This document shows, one piece after another, positions 1-12,989 of a DNA stretch of 64,000 nucleotides. Source of the DNA: Membranipora membranacea (taxonomy: Eukaryota > Bryozoa > Gymnolaemata > Cheilostomatida > Membraniporidae). A program made the position numbers and the translations under genes. The notes below the pieces were generated by a model. That model had not been told where the DNA came from, did not search any database, and saw only the letters and a program-made list of their open reading frames with translations. The stretch covers positions 26,102,001 to 26,166,000 of the forward strand of contig OU612068.1 of NCBI GenBank assembly GCA_914767715.1, written 5' to 3'. Position 1 is the first letter of the stretch. Every line of letters begins with the position of its first letter.

Positions 1-3000
1 CAAATGCTGACTTTGATTCTCAGAGTGTTGCATCACAGACATCAAGAGTCAGTGGCGCTAGTCAGTCTGCTGGTTCTGTAACTAAGACCAGACTAATCTC
101 TATAGAGAGGGTGACCTATCATCGCACAGAGGATAGCATACTGGAATCGACAAATAGTCACGAAGCTGGCGGGGTAAGTTAAGACATATCAACCAGCTGC
201 TGGTTGAAATGCCAATGCTTGCTGCGTTAAACTATACACTGCTTGGTTCTTATTAAATCATCCATTTGTTGGGATATCCAACTCTCGATTTATCGAGATA
301 AAATGTATATCTGCATTTCTCATCCAGGTGCCAGCAGTGCATAAGCTAAGAATCTACGATTCAAGGCTCCAATGGACCACCCACAACCGAGATGTGTGCT
401 TCGCTATCTTTGACGGGTATCAGAAAGCTATGGCTCTAAAGAACAATCTCTCAGCCAGTGCTATTAGGCAGATAAACACAGACAAGTCAACCAACAATAA
501 GGTAGGATTTGACATATATTATAACGTGCCTGGCTGTTTCATTTCCTGTGTAATTGATATTAGTAAAATTTAATATTGTATAATGGAAACTTAAAATTTA
601 TCACATGGAAAATGAGACCAGGTTTTTCTAGGGAGAGACAATCACAGTCAAGGGTCACTCACAATCAAGCAAAAAGATGAATCTTTTCTATCAGAGAACC
701 AAATTGGAGTTGTTTTCTCATTGATATTTGTTTTGTGCGTTTTTAACCCTAAACAAACTCGACATGAAAATCAACATATAAACTGTTCTTGGTGTGACTT
801 GATGCTTAGTGTCAGTGTATGATGACAATGGCTACATTCTGTTGCGCCCACTGGCTATACATGTCTATTAAGATGTTTCCAACCCTTTCTTGATTTGTCT
901 GTATAACATAGAGTATCAGTCACCCAAGATTATTGTTTGTCTTCAGCCTGCCCAGATAGCAGATAATAGATCGAGATCGAGCTCCCTGCTTGTATCCACC
1001 ACTGCTGCCGCTCCACTGCTCAGCGACAGCAGAGCACACGATATGTTACAGCAACTCGTGTCTGACGCTGAGTCTCGATTCGTCGTACACAGTGAGGAAA
1101 GTGAGAGGAGCGACAACACTGAACAACTACACGGTGTCAAGATCTGCCAGAAAGATGATGTGCTGTCTAAAAATGTTCATGGTCGGTTGTCAGCTCTTTA
1201 AGTAACAATGCTGACATGCCTTCACCTCATTTTTTATATGACACTAAATTCATATAACCTTCGTCAAAAGAACTTTGATATACTGATTTTGTATGCCAAA
1301 CTAATTCAGTTCACTTTTTAATTGGATATGCGTACAGATCCAAAGTTTATTTTTATCTACTAATAGATTATTTTTGCTTATAGTGGAGTTGCTGCGTACA
1401 CAGGTCAGGTTTCATGGAGTAGAGTTACCTGGTTACATCATCATATCAGCAGCTAAGGCGTCTCTAGTTCAGTGCTTCTGTCAGCCTGTCTGGTGCTGGA
1501 GAGAACTGAAGAGTAAAACTACATATCTAGCCTCAGTCGACTGCATGCAGGTAACACCTCCATCGTATAGATCATTGCTTATAAGGATTTGGGCCATAAG
1601 ATAGGTATACACCGGAGGGTGCTGGGGCTTCAATGCGGCACCAATCGCTTGGCAGTGAATAGCAAGCGCGCTAACCGATTGCGCCATCTCGCCATCTCAC
1701 CATCTCACCATCCCAAACTAAAGAAGAGCATAGCAAATGCAATATTCTATGCCATATAATATATGATCATAACTTTCTCACTCTTTGTGTTACAGTATTA
1801 TTCTACAATGCTCAGCTCAACGAACCCAGTGTGGTTATCGCGTAAGCACGTGGAGGACACGACATCGTATGTCCAGGGTCCCGTCGCCGATATGCTGTCT
1901 AGAAACACTGTGCCTCCTGTAGGGGGAGTAATCAGTGAAATCAGCCAATCAGGAGACAGTGTTGAGTTACAGCGTGTCATATCACGGTGTAAGTGTCAGC
2001 TGTTCTATGCCAGCTATGGTGAAGTCGATGCTGATCAAATGAAGAACGTGCCACCGATGGTAAGATGAGTATGCTTCACTCACCGACAGCACCCAACAAG
2101 TGCCCTAAAACAACATGTAGCAAATATCAAACTCATCCCTTTTTTTTAAGTTAATGCTTCTATCTTAAGCACAGGTAAATTGCCATCATTGACCCGTGTG
2201 AGTCTTATCTCTGTAATATATCTCATTGATCTGTTAATCCATTTTTGTGAAGTTAACACTTCAAGAAGATTGCCATCACTGACCCCTGTTAGTCTTGTAT
2301 AATATGAGAATATCTTATGGATCTGATATTTTACTCATTGCAGCCTACAGACTCAAATGTTGGAGTGATGGAAGTAGAGGAAGGAATCGATACATTCACT
2401 CTACTGCATCATGATGTCTGTGTATCTACTAATTCTGTAAGTACGGTAGACATTGAAGTGAACATGGTCAATATCCTCTAGCCTTGACGATACATTTTAG
2501 GGGATTTCTAGTAGATGACCCAAAAACATAGCTGATAAGATCAATTATTATGGGATAATCTCGATTATTGGTTAGGTTTTCACCTTGTGTTCTGACAAGT
2601 GAACTCAATGAAAGACAATGTGAGGAACCTGTTGAATGAGAAAAAACACTTCCTAAACGGCAGAATGATAAGCAACACAATGATGAATTGAATACCAAAA
2701 GGCTTCAAAGCTTCAAAGTTCTCCTCCATTATTTTTTTAGGCTTAGATTATGATTGTTTTAGGGTCATTCAAAGGACATATTCCATTTTTCTATTACTGT
2801 TTTATGTCATTAATTTGCCAAATATGCTTCCTTCTAACTAGATATAATGTTGTTTGATGCATAACTTGGAATTTTTTGTTAGATTGGTTTGCCAACAGTA
2901 TGATTACTATTATAATATATTATTATATATATAGTATATCACACATTCTTCACCCACTGGTCAATCACATCTCGGAAGCAATTTGTCTTTTTGTAGCCAC

Positions 3001-6000
3001 AGTTCTCTCTAATACTGGATATTGTGAATAAGTTGGTACTCTATGTCGAACCAAAACGTAAAGAGCTGACAGATAAAGTCGAAGAGATGAAATTCTCCCT
3101 TCAGTTAGCTAACGAGAAGAGTGCAACCAGAGCTCCAATCCTTGACCTCCAGAATCAGCTCAGACTTCTGGTAGCTCAGCTCAGACAGCTGGAGAGAAAT
3201 CAATACCAGACCAGAAAAGCGCTCAATGAATCAAGCAATAACGAACACGCTGCATTGTAAGTTTGCCCTTGGTTTTGCCTAAGATTAGAAAATCCTGGAG
3301 CACATATATTATTATTATCATCATCACAATTGGCGTTATTTTCTGATAGTATTTCCACATTCCTTGTCCAACAATTTTATCAGGAAACACACTTTTGGTG
3401 TGAACTTTGCATCGTTAGCACTTTGTTTGATTCATAACGGTATGATAGAAAGGTCACATACAATAATTATATTTATGTAAATGATATATTGATTGTTTCT
3501 CCTACATGGTAATGTAGATCCTTTTAGAGGTTGACTTATGATTTCCATCTCCATATTTCCACACAAGCTGTGGTCGCACTGAGAATCACCGATCGCCCGC
3601 ATATATTACGTCATGTCATTGTCCTTGGTGGGACTGATTTCCTCTTTTTGCTGCACGCACGTGTCATATTTTGTCCCGTGTCATCCTCATTCCCCATCTA
3701 TTATTTTCATTCCAATTGATACATCAACACAATTTGGTGACATGAAAATATCCCGGGCAGGAAATATGAATTGGGATTAAAAATCAATTATTTTATTTCG
3801 CTACATTTAGGTTTATATATAGACATATTTGATTTCAACAACATGCATCTTCCAATTCTTTTCGTAGATGATAGCATTATATGAATAAAAACAGGTAATT
3901 TATTACCTACTTAAACAACTGCTGCCACACAGCCAAATGTGTGCTTATAGAATTCTGTATAGCTCAAAACTAATAAAATGAGGCTGAAATCTCAGCATTG
4001 TCACCTAATGAGCAAATAATTTGCACAAACTGATCGTCAAAAGTGACGTAGTTACCGTCTTACTAGTGCATACTGTACACGTCATTAGCTGGTGCGTAGA
4101 TTTCATGCCCTGATTTTGAAGATCAGTTTGTGCAAATTATTTGCCCGTTAGGTGACAATTATGAGATTTAAGTCTCAATTAATTATCTTGGAGCTATGCA
4201 GAATTCAATGAGTACAAATTTGCATGAGTGGCAGCAGTAGTTTAAGTTAGCCTTGTCATGGGTCACTAAAACAAAAAAATGGTCGCATGACAAAGCTATA
4301 CCTCAATAGCTGAAAGCATAAGGTCCACATCGAGCTCCTCCGCCAGGAACAGTTTCCCGGTGGATACCACTATTTTTTGGTGTTAAAACTAGATATGCCT
4401 CTGCTGCTGTATTAGAATAATTCCCTTGTAAAGCCTGATAATATGGAAATGGCCCTATGAAACTCTCATCACTTCAAACTGAAGTCCAATAAAATCACCA
4501 AATGAAGTCTGGAAACGCTGTTATTATATTTTAGGTTGGAGTCGGATCTGAATTATCTGAGGAGAGATGTTGAGTTGGTGAAGGTGGAGATAAGTGTGAT
4601 GAATAGAGATCTGAGTATACTGATTAGCTGCTATCATCAGCTTCAACTACAGGGAGTTAAAGTAGAGAGTCAATCGAGACGAGATAATAAAGTTTATGAG
4701 TCTCGCCGGAACGAGGTAAGTACTGGTCCTCTATAGGACTTACTCTTGCAGTAAGTACTGGATCCATACTTGCGGAGAGATTTGATGCGAGTGCATCCTA
4801 AAGTTTTTGGATCGCTCATTCTCTGGGTATTCCTGCCCTTGCACCTTCTACCCTGACTGCAGGCAGCCCTGGCTGATCTGAACATCACACTTATGCACAA
4901 TAGGAAGAAATATTATCAGAATAATTATCCACGATGAGTCTTGTTCCATTTGATGGTTGGTTAAAATTTCATTCCGTGAAGGTTTATTACTTGAGTACAA
5001 AATTCATGACTTTTATTCCATTGACTTTCTTTTAGCTGAGGCCTGAGTGGCATAGAATGCCTCCGATGGTCATTTAGATCGCTTACCCCATGGTTATTGT
5101 GTTTGATATCCGTATTACTGTCTATTATTCAGGTGTGTTTTATGCATGCTTCATGGCGGCTTACAGAACAAGACGGACAAGTAGGATTGGCTGATCTGGC
5201 CCTGAGAAACTTTGTGTAAGTTCATGATATGTGGTTAGATTACCACATTATGAGAAAATCAAGACCCATTGCCCGTTGTCAATGAAAATACCTTGCCCAC
5301 TGTCAACCATAATACGATTGTCCATTGTCAACGATCCCTGAAGCTTCTCCAGTATCTTGATTCATTATTATTTCATTGATTTGCAGGTCATCAGTGTCTT
5401 CATGCCTCATATTGTTCCACCAGGGTCAATGGCTGATGCACACACGATTAAGAAGCCTGGCACGTCAATATATTTTGCCGCAATGCTATAAAAACTCTCA
5501 TGTGAAAAAATGATGCCTGTCTCACTTGTCATCGACCAACAAAATGTAGTTAAAGGTTACCCTAAGACCAATGCATATTATAGTCCGGCGGTTACTTATG
5601 AAAAGTCAAGTCAGTTTTTCTTGGTAAAAACTCTAATGCTTTACTCGGCATGAATTATTGATGGTAGAAAGAGTCCCTCCCAAAAGCAACGGAAACTCTC
5701 ATTCCCTGCTTTGAAATGTTTTACCATGCAAATCTGACATAAACTTTATCAAAAGTAACTGGCTGACCATAACATGCAAATTTCTTTAAGTAGTCTTCAA
5801 GTAAAATGGTTTGGATGATGTTTTTATGATATAAACTTTTGCAGATATACAAAGTTGACATTCAGTGATGACTCTGGTTCTCATCAGCTGGAGCTGGGCT
5901 GGATACAGGTGAAGAATCTGCTGCCTGATTCACCTTACAGAGAAGTGCTGACTACCCAGGAGCTCCCTGGCAGCAGTAGAAGGCTCACTCTACGTATATA

Positions 6001-9000
6001 CAGTAAAGACAAACCTCCTGTCGGCGGCATTGGCATTAAGGAGCACTTTGAGGTGGGGATTATTAGTTGTAGACTTTGTAAAAGGGGGGTATAGTTGTGA
6101 GCAGAAGTGCGGACATGAAAGGTTACACGTTCACATATTCATGTTTGGATCCTATATAAGACTATGTATTGGAAGCAGGACTCTGCACTAATGGTTATTA
6201 TTATGACATCACTCTGTAAAAGCTTTTATCGACAGCTAAAGGGTTTAAATTCTCTGAAAACAACTTTCAACAATATAACCTGAAAATCAATCATAAATGG
6301 AGGGGAGTTTGGGAAAGGTAGTAGCACCTTCCTTCCCAGCACAATTCAACCCTCTTACAACATCTGGGGCTAGAGAGAGAGGGTGACAGAAAGTGTGTGG
6401 TTTTAAGTAGAATAGTTATTAAAATTGACATATCAATTGATAAATGCATTTGATAAGGTTATACGTAATGCCAAGTGCCGTGTACAAATCAATTTTTTGA
6501 CAACTGTGTGTCATTCAGTGCAAGGAGTAGATCGATCGGTCTGAGTAATTTTGGCATCCTTTGCTATTTTAAAATAATCCATTCACACATTTCAAACTCA
6601 AACTTTTACGCAATTGTTATAAAAGTAATCGTAAATATTTTATCATGCCAAAAACTAGAACATCAAGATTTTTGTGCAGCTTTGTGCCTTTTAGTATTCG
6701 TCTTTTAAATAACTGAGAGAGATATTGCTCACGCCTAAATTGTAATGTGTTTCTAACACAATAACCAAAATAAATTCAATTCATAATGTCACTCTAATAA
6801 CTCCTTCCTTTGACGATGATTGACACAATCTTGAATTAAATTAGAATTTTGGGCCTGCTCTTTTTTTGCATTCATATCTTGACTATGCTGAATGAAAAGG
6901 TGGCAGACGTTGTGACGCTGAAATAGATCTTTTTGAACATCAATGTAAGGCAGTAACCATTGTGGTTCATCAAGGAGTTGGAGCCTCTTACATCTTGGGT
7001 CCATATACCCCTATCTAAGCTATCTCTCAACTTTCAAATGAGAATCCCAATGTTGGAAAAATATATAAGGCTGCTACAAAAAAGATATCACACCGCCAAT
7101 GTCCTGTTTAAATGGGTGATAGCTGACCTAATTTTCCTATTATTGTAATAAATTCTAAATATTTTGAGCAGGAGGCTGCCGTCATCTCATATTTTACAAC
7201 TAGCAGCTTGACTCTGTGACACCAGTTTAGTCTCTGAACACCACAACGAAAAAAAACCACATTCTTATAACATTTTCAGAATTATGCCTTATTGGCATCC
7301 AAAAAGTTTCTTTATAATTTATGAGCCAATTGTTTGCATATTCTGTCTATTCTAGAAGATTCAATCATGTTGGGTTTGCCTCTTTATGGCACGTGATTGT
7401 CATCATTATAATAATTGCCATTTATGGTATAGCTTTGACTACGAGAAGCTTTCACTATTTAAATATTAATCGTGACATGTGCCGGAGAAGCGTTTATCTT
7501 AGGATAATCCATTTATCTATATTTGACTGATTGTCTTTCAATAGTTTTGATTATTGTTTCATTATCTTGGTTCATGAGATAAGTCTTTATGGCCAGATTA
7601 CATTACCCTTTGGTTAGCTACTGATACTCTTCAACTCTGAATTCACAGAACTGCTTATGGGGACTTTGCCATTTAGTATCGCAGCTTAAAATCAGCTGTT
7701 GACCTCAAATAAGATCACCATAACTCAAAATCTCCTTCAAAATGCCTTTTTTTTCACAATTATGTTGAGAATTTTGATTCCATGAATTACATTGTCGACT
7801 GCGCTGTCACCTACGGCACTATGAAGCTCTAAAGCCGCTTTGTCACATTCCTTGTTCACTTTTTTTGTGCCATTTCAGGTGAATCTGGAGCCTCTATTCA
7901 TACAGATCACTCACAAGTTCTACTCTGTTATTATGAGCTTTTTCTTTCCTTCTCCAACAGAGAACAGTAGAGGTCTGTTTAATGGATGTGTAGAAGGTCT
8001 TTATTTTGTTGGCAAATTATCACAAATAAATACCATACGGTCATCGAATACCATCCGCGCAGCCCTCATTATCTGACAGAAGAAGAAAATGATTGAAATT
8101 AAATGCAATAGAAGTCAAAGAGTTTTAATAAAAATATCATTTATTGCACCGTGACATTCTGTGACATGGTAAGCAGACACTGTATGTGTCGTTGAGGACA
8201 ATTTTGTATCAATGACTTGCCGAATTATTGATTCCTGTTTCTTGTCATTAAATTTCAGCTCAAACCATTGGCACGGCTGGTAGAAAGCCCTCCAGTGCCA
8301 GCTCCAGACCACCGGAATCCACAGGAAGGCGAGCCTCTGTAAAATCGAGAATGTCAGTCACAAAATCTGCTTCCAGAACTAGTATAGAAATAATGAGAGA
8401 GCGTGCTTCTCAAAATCAACTCTTTCTCTATGTGAAATGTCCCGAGGTTTTACTGCGAGTCAGCTATAAGGGTTCAAAGGTAACTGCAAACAGTTTGGGT
8501 CATGATGAAGAAAACATTTATTAAGGAAATTGAGTGTTTTTAAGTTATCAATTGTTTAAACTACAGGTGATCTGCAAACTGATCATTGTTTGAGAAAGAT
8601 AGCATGAACAGTTTCCAATCAAAAGATGGAGTTACATAACATATGTCACAAATCAACATCGGAATGAACAAAGCTGTCATTCTGGCAAAGCTGCCTTGAA
8701 TCTGCCATGCCTTGACACTGAGGGAGGGGGTAGTATGGGGGTGATTTCTCATCACCTTAAGCTTCTTGATGACATCATCCCGATTGCTTCTTCTAGAGCA
8801 TTCAAGTTAAATTAATGTCATTATAATTGTTATTTTAATTATTAGTATGGTCTATCCTATCTCAGATTAGTAATCTCCATAATCTGACACAAACTGATGA
8901 TAATGATTCATTCCATGTGATGGATGATAATAAATTATCCTGAAATATTCTTTCTGGAACTGTTTTGCATTTTTTTATTTAGAATTTAACCTGATTTAGC

Positions 9001-9969
9001 TTGTACAAAAATGATATTTGCATACATCCACGCTTTTGTTTCGTACAGGAAAAGAATATCGCTGATATTAATGACTTTGCATTCAGCACGCCAACACTAG
9101 AATACCACAACAAGACATGGACATGGAAAGATCTGGTCGAGCAGATCAAGTCTGACGTTAAAATGGTAAATTTATTTTGTAAATCCCAAAATATCAACAT
9201 CCGATCAATGTCACATTATTAGGAGTCATTGTATGGTGCAATGTGCCAGGATTTGTCATGGTGAATATATAGAGATACAGAGACTTTCTGCAACTGCCCA
9301 CTCTGAGATACTGTGACAACTGTTCCTGTAAGGTTCCTGTGTTGTACCCAGTCAAACTTGGCTGCCAATATTATCATCTGGGTCACACCAGCTGATACTT
9401 AGCCCTATCTTAGCGGCCCCTTATTTGGTCAGTGACAAAACAAATATGGGGCTGCTGAGATAGGCTTCAGTTGATAAACAAAATACAATGAGGAGAAATT
9501 TTTACAGTTCAATAGTAAATCCCAAGATTCATCATATATATACATATCTATTATCTACAAATTAACTGTATGATAATTGTATGTATGTATAATTAACAAA
9601 TAGCAAGCAGCATGCTGCCAGGAAATTATGGTTTCAAGTACAAAGATTTCAACTATTCAATACCTTCAACAGCTAATAGACTATCATTCAGTGAATATTG
9701 ATCATCTCAAATTTTGTTTGGGTATCAACTCTATAGTTTCCAAAACTCTCTGTATTTTTCAGCTGGTAGTATCTCAGGCTATCAAACATAAACTGCGAGG
9801 AAATAAGTCTAAGTTCTATGTTGAGAGTGCCTCCGGTGTACCACCCTCACTGGATGAGACCCTGCACGAAGATGAGAAGGCTAGGATGTTACTTGGTGAT
9901 CATTCCGCTGCAGATCACCGCTCATCAAAGAAAGGCCTTCAATCTCGTAAGCCAAAGAAAAAAAGTTGA
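1..9969 (+). CDS. BLTP2: Bridge-like lipid transfer protein 2 (KIAA0100/hobbit), C-terminal part, 5' incomplete
   Basis: Fourteen exons join in phase with GT/AG junctions: 1-173, 328-501, 947-1181, 1384-1550, 1796-2059, 2344-2436, 2997-3256, 4535-4715, 5133-5215, 5845-6052, 7879-7972, 8259-8479, 9049-9165, 9763-9969 (stop TGA). Recognisable C-terminal landmarks of KIAA0100/hobbit occur in order: LRIYDSRLQWTTHNRD, GYIIISAAKA, RVISRCKCQLFYASY, a VEPKRKE-led coiled coil (about 2997-4715), WRLTEQDGQVG, KPPVGGIGIKEHFEV, MSFFFP, VKCPEVLLRVSYKG, TLEYHNKTWTW and a basic C-terminus (SRKPKKKS). Family knowledge: RBG-repeat proteins form a long hydrophobic groove bridging ER and plasma membrane for bulk lipid transfer. 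The N-terminal part lies left of the window. The donor at 1182 (GTCGGT) is weak and chosen by phase; all other junctions are ordinary. Confidence 0.95.
1618..1692 (-). repeat. tRNA-like sequence (tRNA pseudogene or SINE head) in a BLTP2 intron
   Basis: Read on the minus strand, the stretch contains TGGCGCAATCGGTTAGCGCG, a good A box and D-arm like that of animal tRNA-Ile(TAT). It is followed by a degenerate B-box-like GCATTGAAGCCCC. The acceptor stem does not pair convincingly and the T arm is decayed. A tRNA-derived SINE remnant or tRNA pseudogene fits better than a working tRNA. Confidence 0.45.
3911..4245. mobile_element. TTAA-flanked MITE, copy 1
   Basis: This 335-bp non-coding element sits in the BLTP2 intron between exons 7 and 8. 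Its ends are inverted: CTTAAACAACTGCTGCCAC at the left and GTGGCAGCAGTAGTTTAAG at the right, with TTAA at both borders (3911-3914 and 4242-4245). A second inverted pair lies inside, around CAAATAATTTGCACAAACTG and its complement. A homologous copy occurs at 48696-49113. TTAA target preference is typical of piggyBac-type transposases, but no transposase is present, so the superfamily is inferred. Confidence 0.75.
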
Positions 9970-10775
9970 GTAAACTTATATACATCATGACAGCTCCCTA
10001 TAGATCCAGTAGCTCTGATTGAATGAATGGATCTGGGTTAATGTGTTGTAATGTTGCCATCAAGAATTGAAGATCAGGCATATTCATTTTGGTGCGAAGA
10101 CAGCGTTAATACTTTTGTTTATGGTATCTTGCCATTGCTTATCTGTTAGAACAGGAGAAGGGTTAACACCATATAATAGACCACATAATACAATTTATGA
10201 GAAACTGAATATCGCATCTATGGTTAATGCTCTATTTTTAAGCTATAAGTTGACTTATGTAATTTATCTACTATTTTTCTACTTCCACTTTTACAGGTGT
10301 TTGTGCAATTTGAATTAAGTTATTTGTATTATTATAACCCCAAAAAAGTATTTTTTTGAGATGACCCCTAACTTACAATGTAGCTGGTCTTCAACATTAA
10401 TTTCATGTAAGTAGGTTGTGTAATAGGCTACTCAGAACTCCCATATTTATTAATAAGGGCACCCCAATTAGATATCCTAGGATTGGTTGTCAGGTGAGCA
10501 GCATATGCTCTCTCTTTTTTGGACTTACTATCAAGCTTAATAGACTTAGTACTTTTTATGTTTAAATTTTATTGAATATGCAGAAAGAAGAATTAACAAA
10601 TAAATAAAACAATAACATTCAACTTGAAAGGTAAAATATCAATTCATATTTAAAGACTTAATTTAAAACTGCACCAATAAATACACAGTTCATGATCATG
10701 AGACTGATGCTCGATGTAGTTTACTCAGCTGTCGTTTCTCTCCATTAGTAAGATCAGGTTATTTCTACCATTGCC
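9970..10775. other. Tail-to-tail interval with two opposing poly(A) signals
   Basis: This interval separates the BLTP2 stop codon from the stop codon of the minus-strand gene. It holds AATAAA on the plus strand at 10599-10604 and 10603-10608, a plausible BLTP2 3' end. It also holds AATAAA on the minus strand at 10568-10573, about 200 bp downstream of the convergent gene. The two 3'UTRs could therefore overlap by a few tens of bases. I see no other gene here. Confidence 0.5.
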
Positions 10776-12744
10776 TTAATGCTGGTATCCATGCCCGAAG
10801 TTCTTTGGGAGATGGCTGGTGTTTCCATTTCCGTTTCCATTACCATTGTTTCCACTTCCGTAATTCTTGTTTCCGTTTGAGTTTCCGTTGTTGCCGACTC
10901 CGTAGTTGTCATTTCCGCTTTTGTTGCCGTTGTCACCAGAGCCGTGGTTGTAATTGCCGTTCTTATTTCCATTGTCACCTGATCCATTGTTATTATTTCC
11001 ACTGTAGTTACCATTGTCTCCGCTTCCTTTGTTTGCATTTCCGTTGTAGTTTCCGTTGTCTCCTGATCCCTTGTTGTCATTGCCATTCGTGTTTCCGTTA
11101 TCTCCTGATCCGGAATTCTTGTTTCCATTCTCATTTCCATCATCTCCATATCCGTAGTTTCCATTTCCATTTTCATTTCCATTATCTCCCCTGCCGCGGT
11201 TCTCATTACCATTTTTGTTTCCACGGTTACCGTCTCCATGATTTTTGTTTCCGTTGTAGTTTCCATTGTCTCCGTATCCGTAGTTCTTATTTCCGTTGTA
11301 GTTTCCATCATCACCATTTCCGTAGTTTTTGTTTCCGTTGTAGTTTCCGTTGTCTCCGTATCCTACATTGTAGTTTCCGTTTGCATTACCATCATCTCCG
11401 TCTCCGTGGTTTGAGTTTCCGTTTGCATTTCCATTGTCTCCATAGCCTTGGTTCTTGTTGCCACTGTCATTACCATTGTCGCCATAGCCTGAGTTATCAT
11501 TACCATTGTCATTTCCATTGTCTGGGGTGTCCTTACCATATCCCTCAGCGTGTGGGTGTTCATCTCCGTATCCTTGTGGGTGTGGGTTTCCGTATCCTTG
11601 TTTGTGTGGGTTTCCATATCCTTGTGGGTGTGGGCTTCCGTATCCTTGTGGGTGTGGGTTTCCGTATCCTTGTGGGTGTGGGTTTCCGTATCCTTGTGGG
11701 TGTGGGTTTCTGTAGCCTTGTGGGTGTGGGTTTTTGTATCCTTGTGGGTGTGGGTTTCCATATCCTTGTGGGTGGCTATCTCCATGAGGCTGCTTGTAAC
11801 CACTTGGTTTGTAGTCATCGTTGTCATAGCTGTCATGTCCATAGCCTTCTGGCTCATAACTCTTGGGCTCCTCATAAGTATCTGAAAATGATCAAATATG
11901 GTCACTACTTTGTTGGATATCAAAAATAATTTTAAGATTTACTGATCAGCTTTGCCATTGACAGACTTGATTCCTGAATTTGAAAAGTGTATTGCCACAT
12001 GGTTCAACCAGGGGCGTATATTCTAAAAAATTTCACTCACTGACTTTTTAGAGATGAGCATAATGATCGGGCGCAGCCCGATCCACACGCCGTAGGCGTG
12101 GCGGGGAGGGTGTGGAAGCGCCCTCCCAGCACGGAATTTTTTGCATATCGGTAGCAAAATAGTGCAAGCAGAGAGGTATTTCAATAGCTCACTGAGCTGT
12201 TGGGTACTTTCAGAAAACAACTCAATAGCAGTAGACGATTACGGTAAAAATGCTCCAGTTATAAAGCACCCATTTGACAAAAAACTGACCCTGATGGGAT
12301 TCGAACCCACAACAATCTGGTTAAAAGTGATTATAAGGCAGACGCTCTACACACTGAGCTATTCAGCTATTCAACCATTCATGGAAATCCGTGGGCAGTG
12401 ATTGCTAATATACGCCACTGGGTTCAACCATGAGTCTACTGTGTGTCAATAGCAAAAGGTATAGCTTTTGAATTACTGGGAGGCCTTGGCTAGATTTTTA
12501 ATTAAATTGTGTTGAAATGTTTCTGTATCCATCGCTTGGGGTTAGATTCCCAATCCCATCAACCTATCTTGTTCAAATGTAATTCAATGTATTCAAAGCC
12601 TATATTTGAAACACACAAAAAAATTGATCCATTCTCTCAAAATACCATAAGATAATAGCACCATAATATCTTACCTTTGCCATATCCCCAGGGAGTAGCA
12701 GCAATCACGCCAACCAAGCAGACGATTCCAATAAATACCTTCAT
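10776..12744 (-). CDS. Secreted HPQGYG / Gly-Asn 14-residue repeat protein
   Basis: Two coding exons, 12744-12675 and 11881-10776, join in phase to about 391 residues. A 5'UTR exon appears to end near 12908, with its acceptor just before 12750. The start gives signal peptide [16 protein letters not shown] followed by TPWGYGKD. A short acidic/Tyr linker ([13 protein letters not shown]) leads into about nine octapeptides of type HPQGYGNP, then about 16 units of the 14-residue pattern xGxGxxGNxxGNxN, often with Tyr (for example [14 protein letters not shown]). The tail is [14 protein letters not shown]. The same 14-residue repeat builds GN1 to GN6, so this is a divergent relative with a different signal peptide and an added His/Tyr domain. 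Function is unknown. His/Tyr/Gly-rich repeats are common in adhesive, periostracal and coacervating structural proteins, so an extracellular structural role is inferred. Confidence 0.87.
11563..11775 (-). repeat. 24-bp tandem repeat encoding HPQGYGNP octapeptides
   Basis: About nine copies of a 24-bp unit (plus-strand form TATCCTTGTGGGTGTGGGTT plus four bases) encode HPQGYGNP with variants at residues 6 to 8, such as YKNP, YRNP, YGSP and HKQGYGNP. All units keep frame, so the array is coding and likely to vary in length between alleles. Confidence 0.9.
12009..12420 (-). mobile_element. hAT-type MITE with internal tRNA-like segment, copy 1
   Basis: The element is 412 bp long with inverted termini CAGGGGCGTATATT and AATATACGCCACTG, flanked by an exact 8-bp duplication GGTTCAAC (12001-12008 and 12421-12428). 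An 8-bp duplication with CAG...CTG ends is the hAT signature. It lies in the intron of the HPQGYG gene and carries a minus-strand tRNA-like segment at about 12286-12364. A homologue with its own 8-bp duplication lies at 44478-44892. It has no transposase. Confidence 0.88.
12286..12364 (-). other. tRNA-like segment with A and B boxes inside the hAT MITE
   Basis: On the minus strand TAGCTCAGTGTGTAGAGC resembles an A box and GTGGGTTCGAATCCCATC matches a B box with a pairable T arm. Between them is CTGCCTTATAATC, compatible with an anticodon loop reading TAT, then an intron-like stretch. The 5' acceptor half is not clear, so I treat it as a tRNA-derived Pol III-like segment rather than a functional tRNA. 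Confidence 0.55.
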
Positions 12745-12976
12745 TATGACCTGAATAATGAGAAATAGGATTTAGAAATATGAGACTAATAAATCTAGCA
12801 GGTTAATTTTTCATCTGAAGGTGAAACCTCAATACAATACTTATTCTGTTTAGCAGTTGCTACCCGAGGTGAAAAATATTAGAATTTAACTGTTGTAAAG
12901 GCTAACCTGATTTTCTCTGACTTGTCCAAGGGACGAGATGCAAGATGAGAATGATTTGCTCTGATCATGCTGCCAC

Positions 12977-12983
12977 TTTTATA
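12977..12983 (-). promoter_or_regulatory. TATA box of the HPQGYG-GN gene
   Basis: TATAAAA on the minus strand lies about 70 bp upstream of the predicted end of the first, non-coding exon and about 230 bp upstream of the start codon. It matches the TATA-driven layout of the GN and thrombospondin-repeat genes. Confidence 0.65.
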
Positions 12984-12989
12984 CCAGAC

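Noticed and set aside
6789-7004. Minus-strand frame starting MDPRCKRLQLLDE, reminiscent of the DPRFK motif in hAT/ZBED transposases
   Set aside because: Only one short motif matches, neighbouring sequence has stops and no second hAT motif was found; too weak to annotate.
11563-11775. Regular 24-bp repeats considered as a non-coding minisatellite
   Set aside because: All units stay in the frame set by the upstream spliced exon and vary mainly at codon level, so the array is coding.
10805-11929. Plus-strand open frame of over 370 codons rich in Cys/His/Phe/Arg opposite the HPQGYG-GN gene
   Set aside because: It is the complement of the 14-residue repeat. The minus-strand reading has a signal peptide, in-phase splice sites, a stop and a TATA box; the plus-strand one has none.
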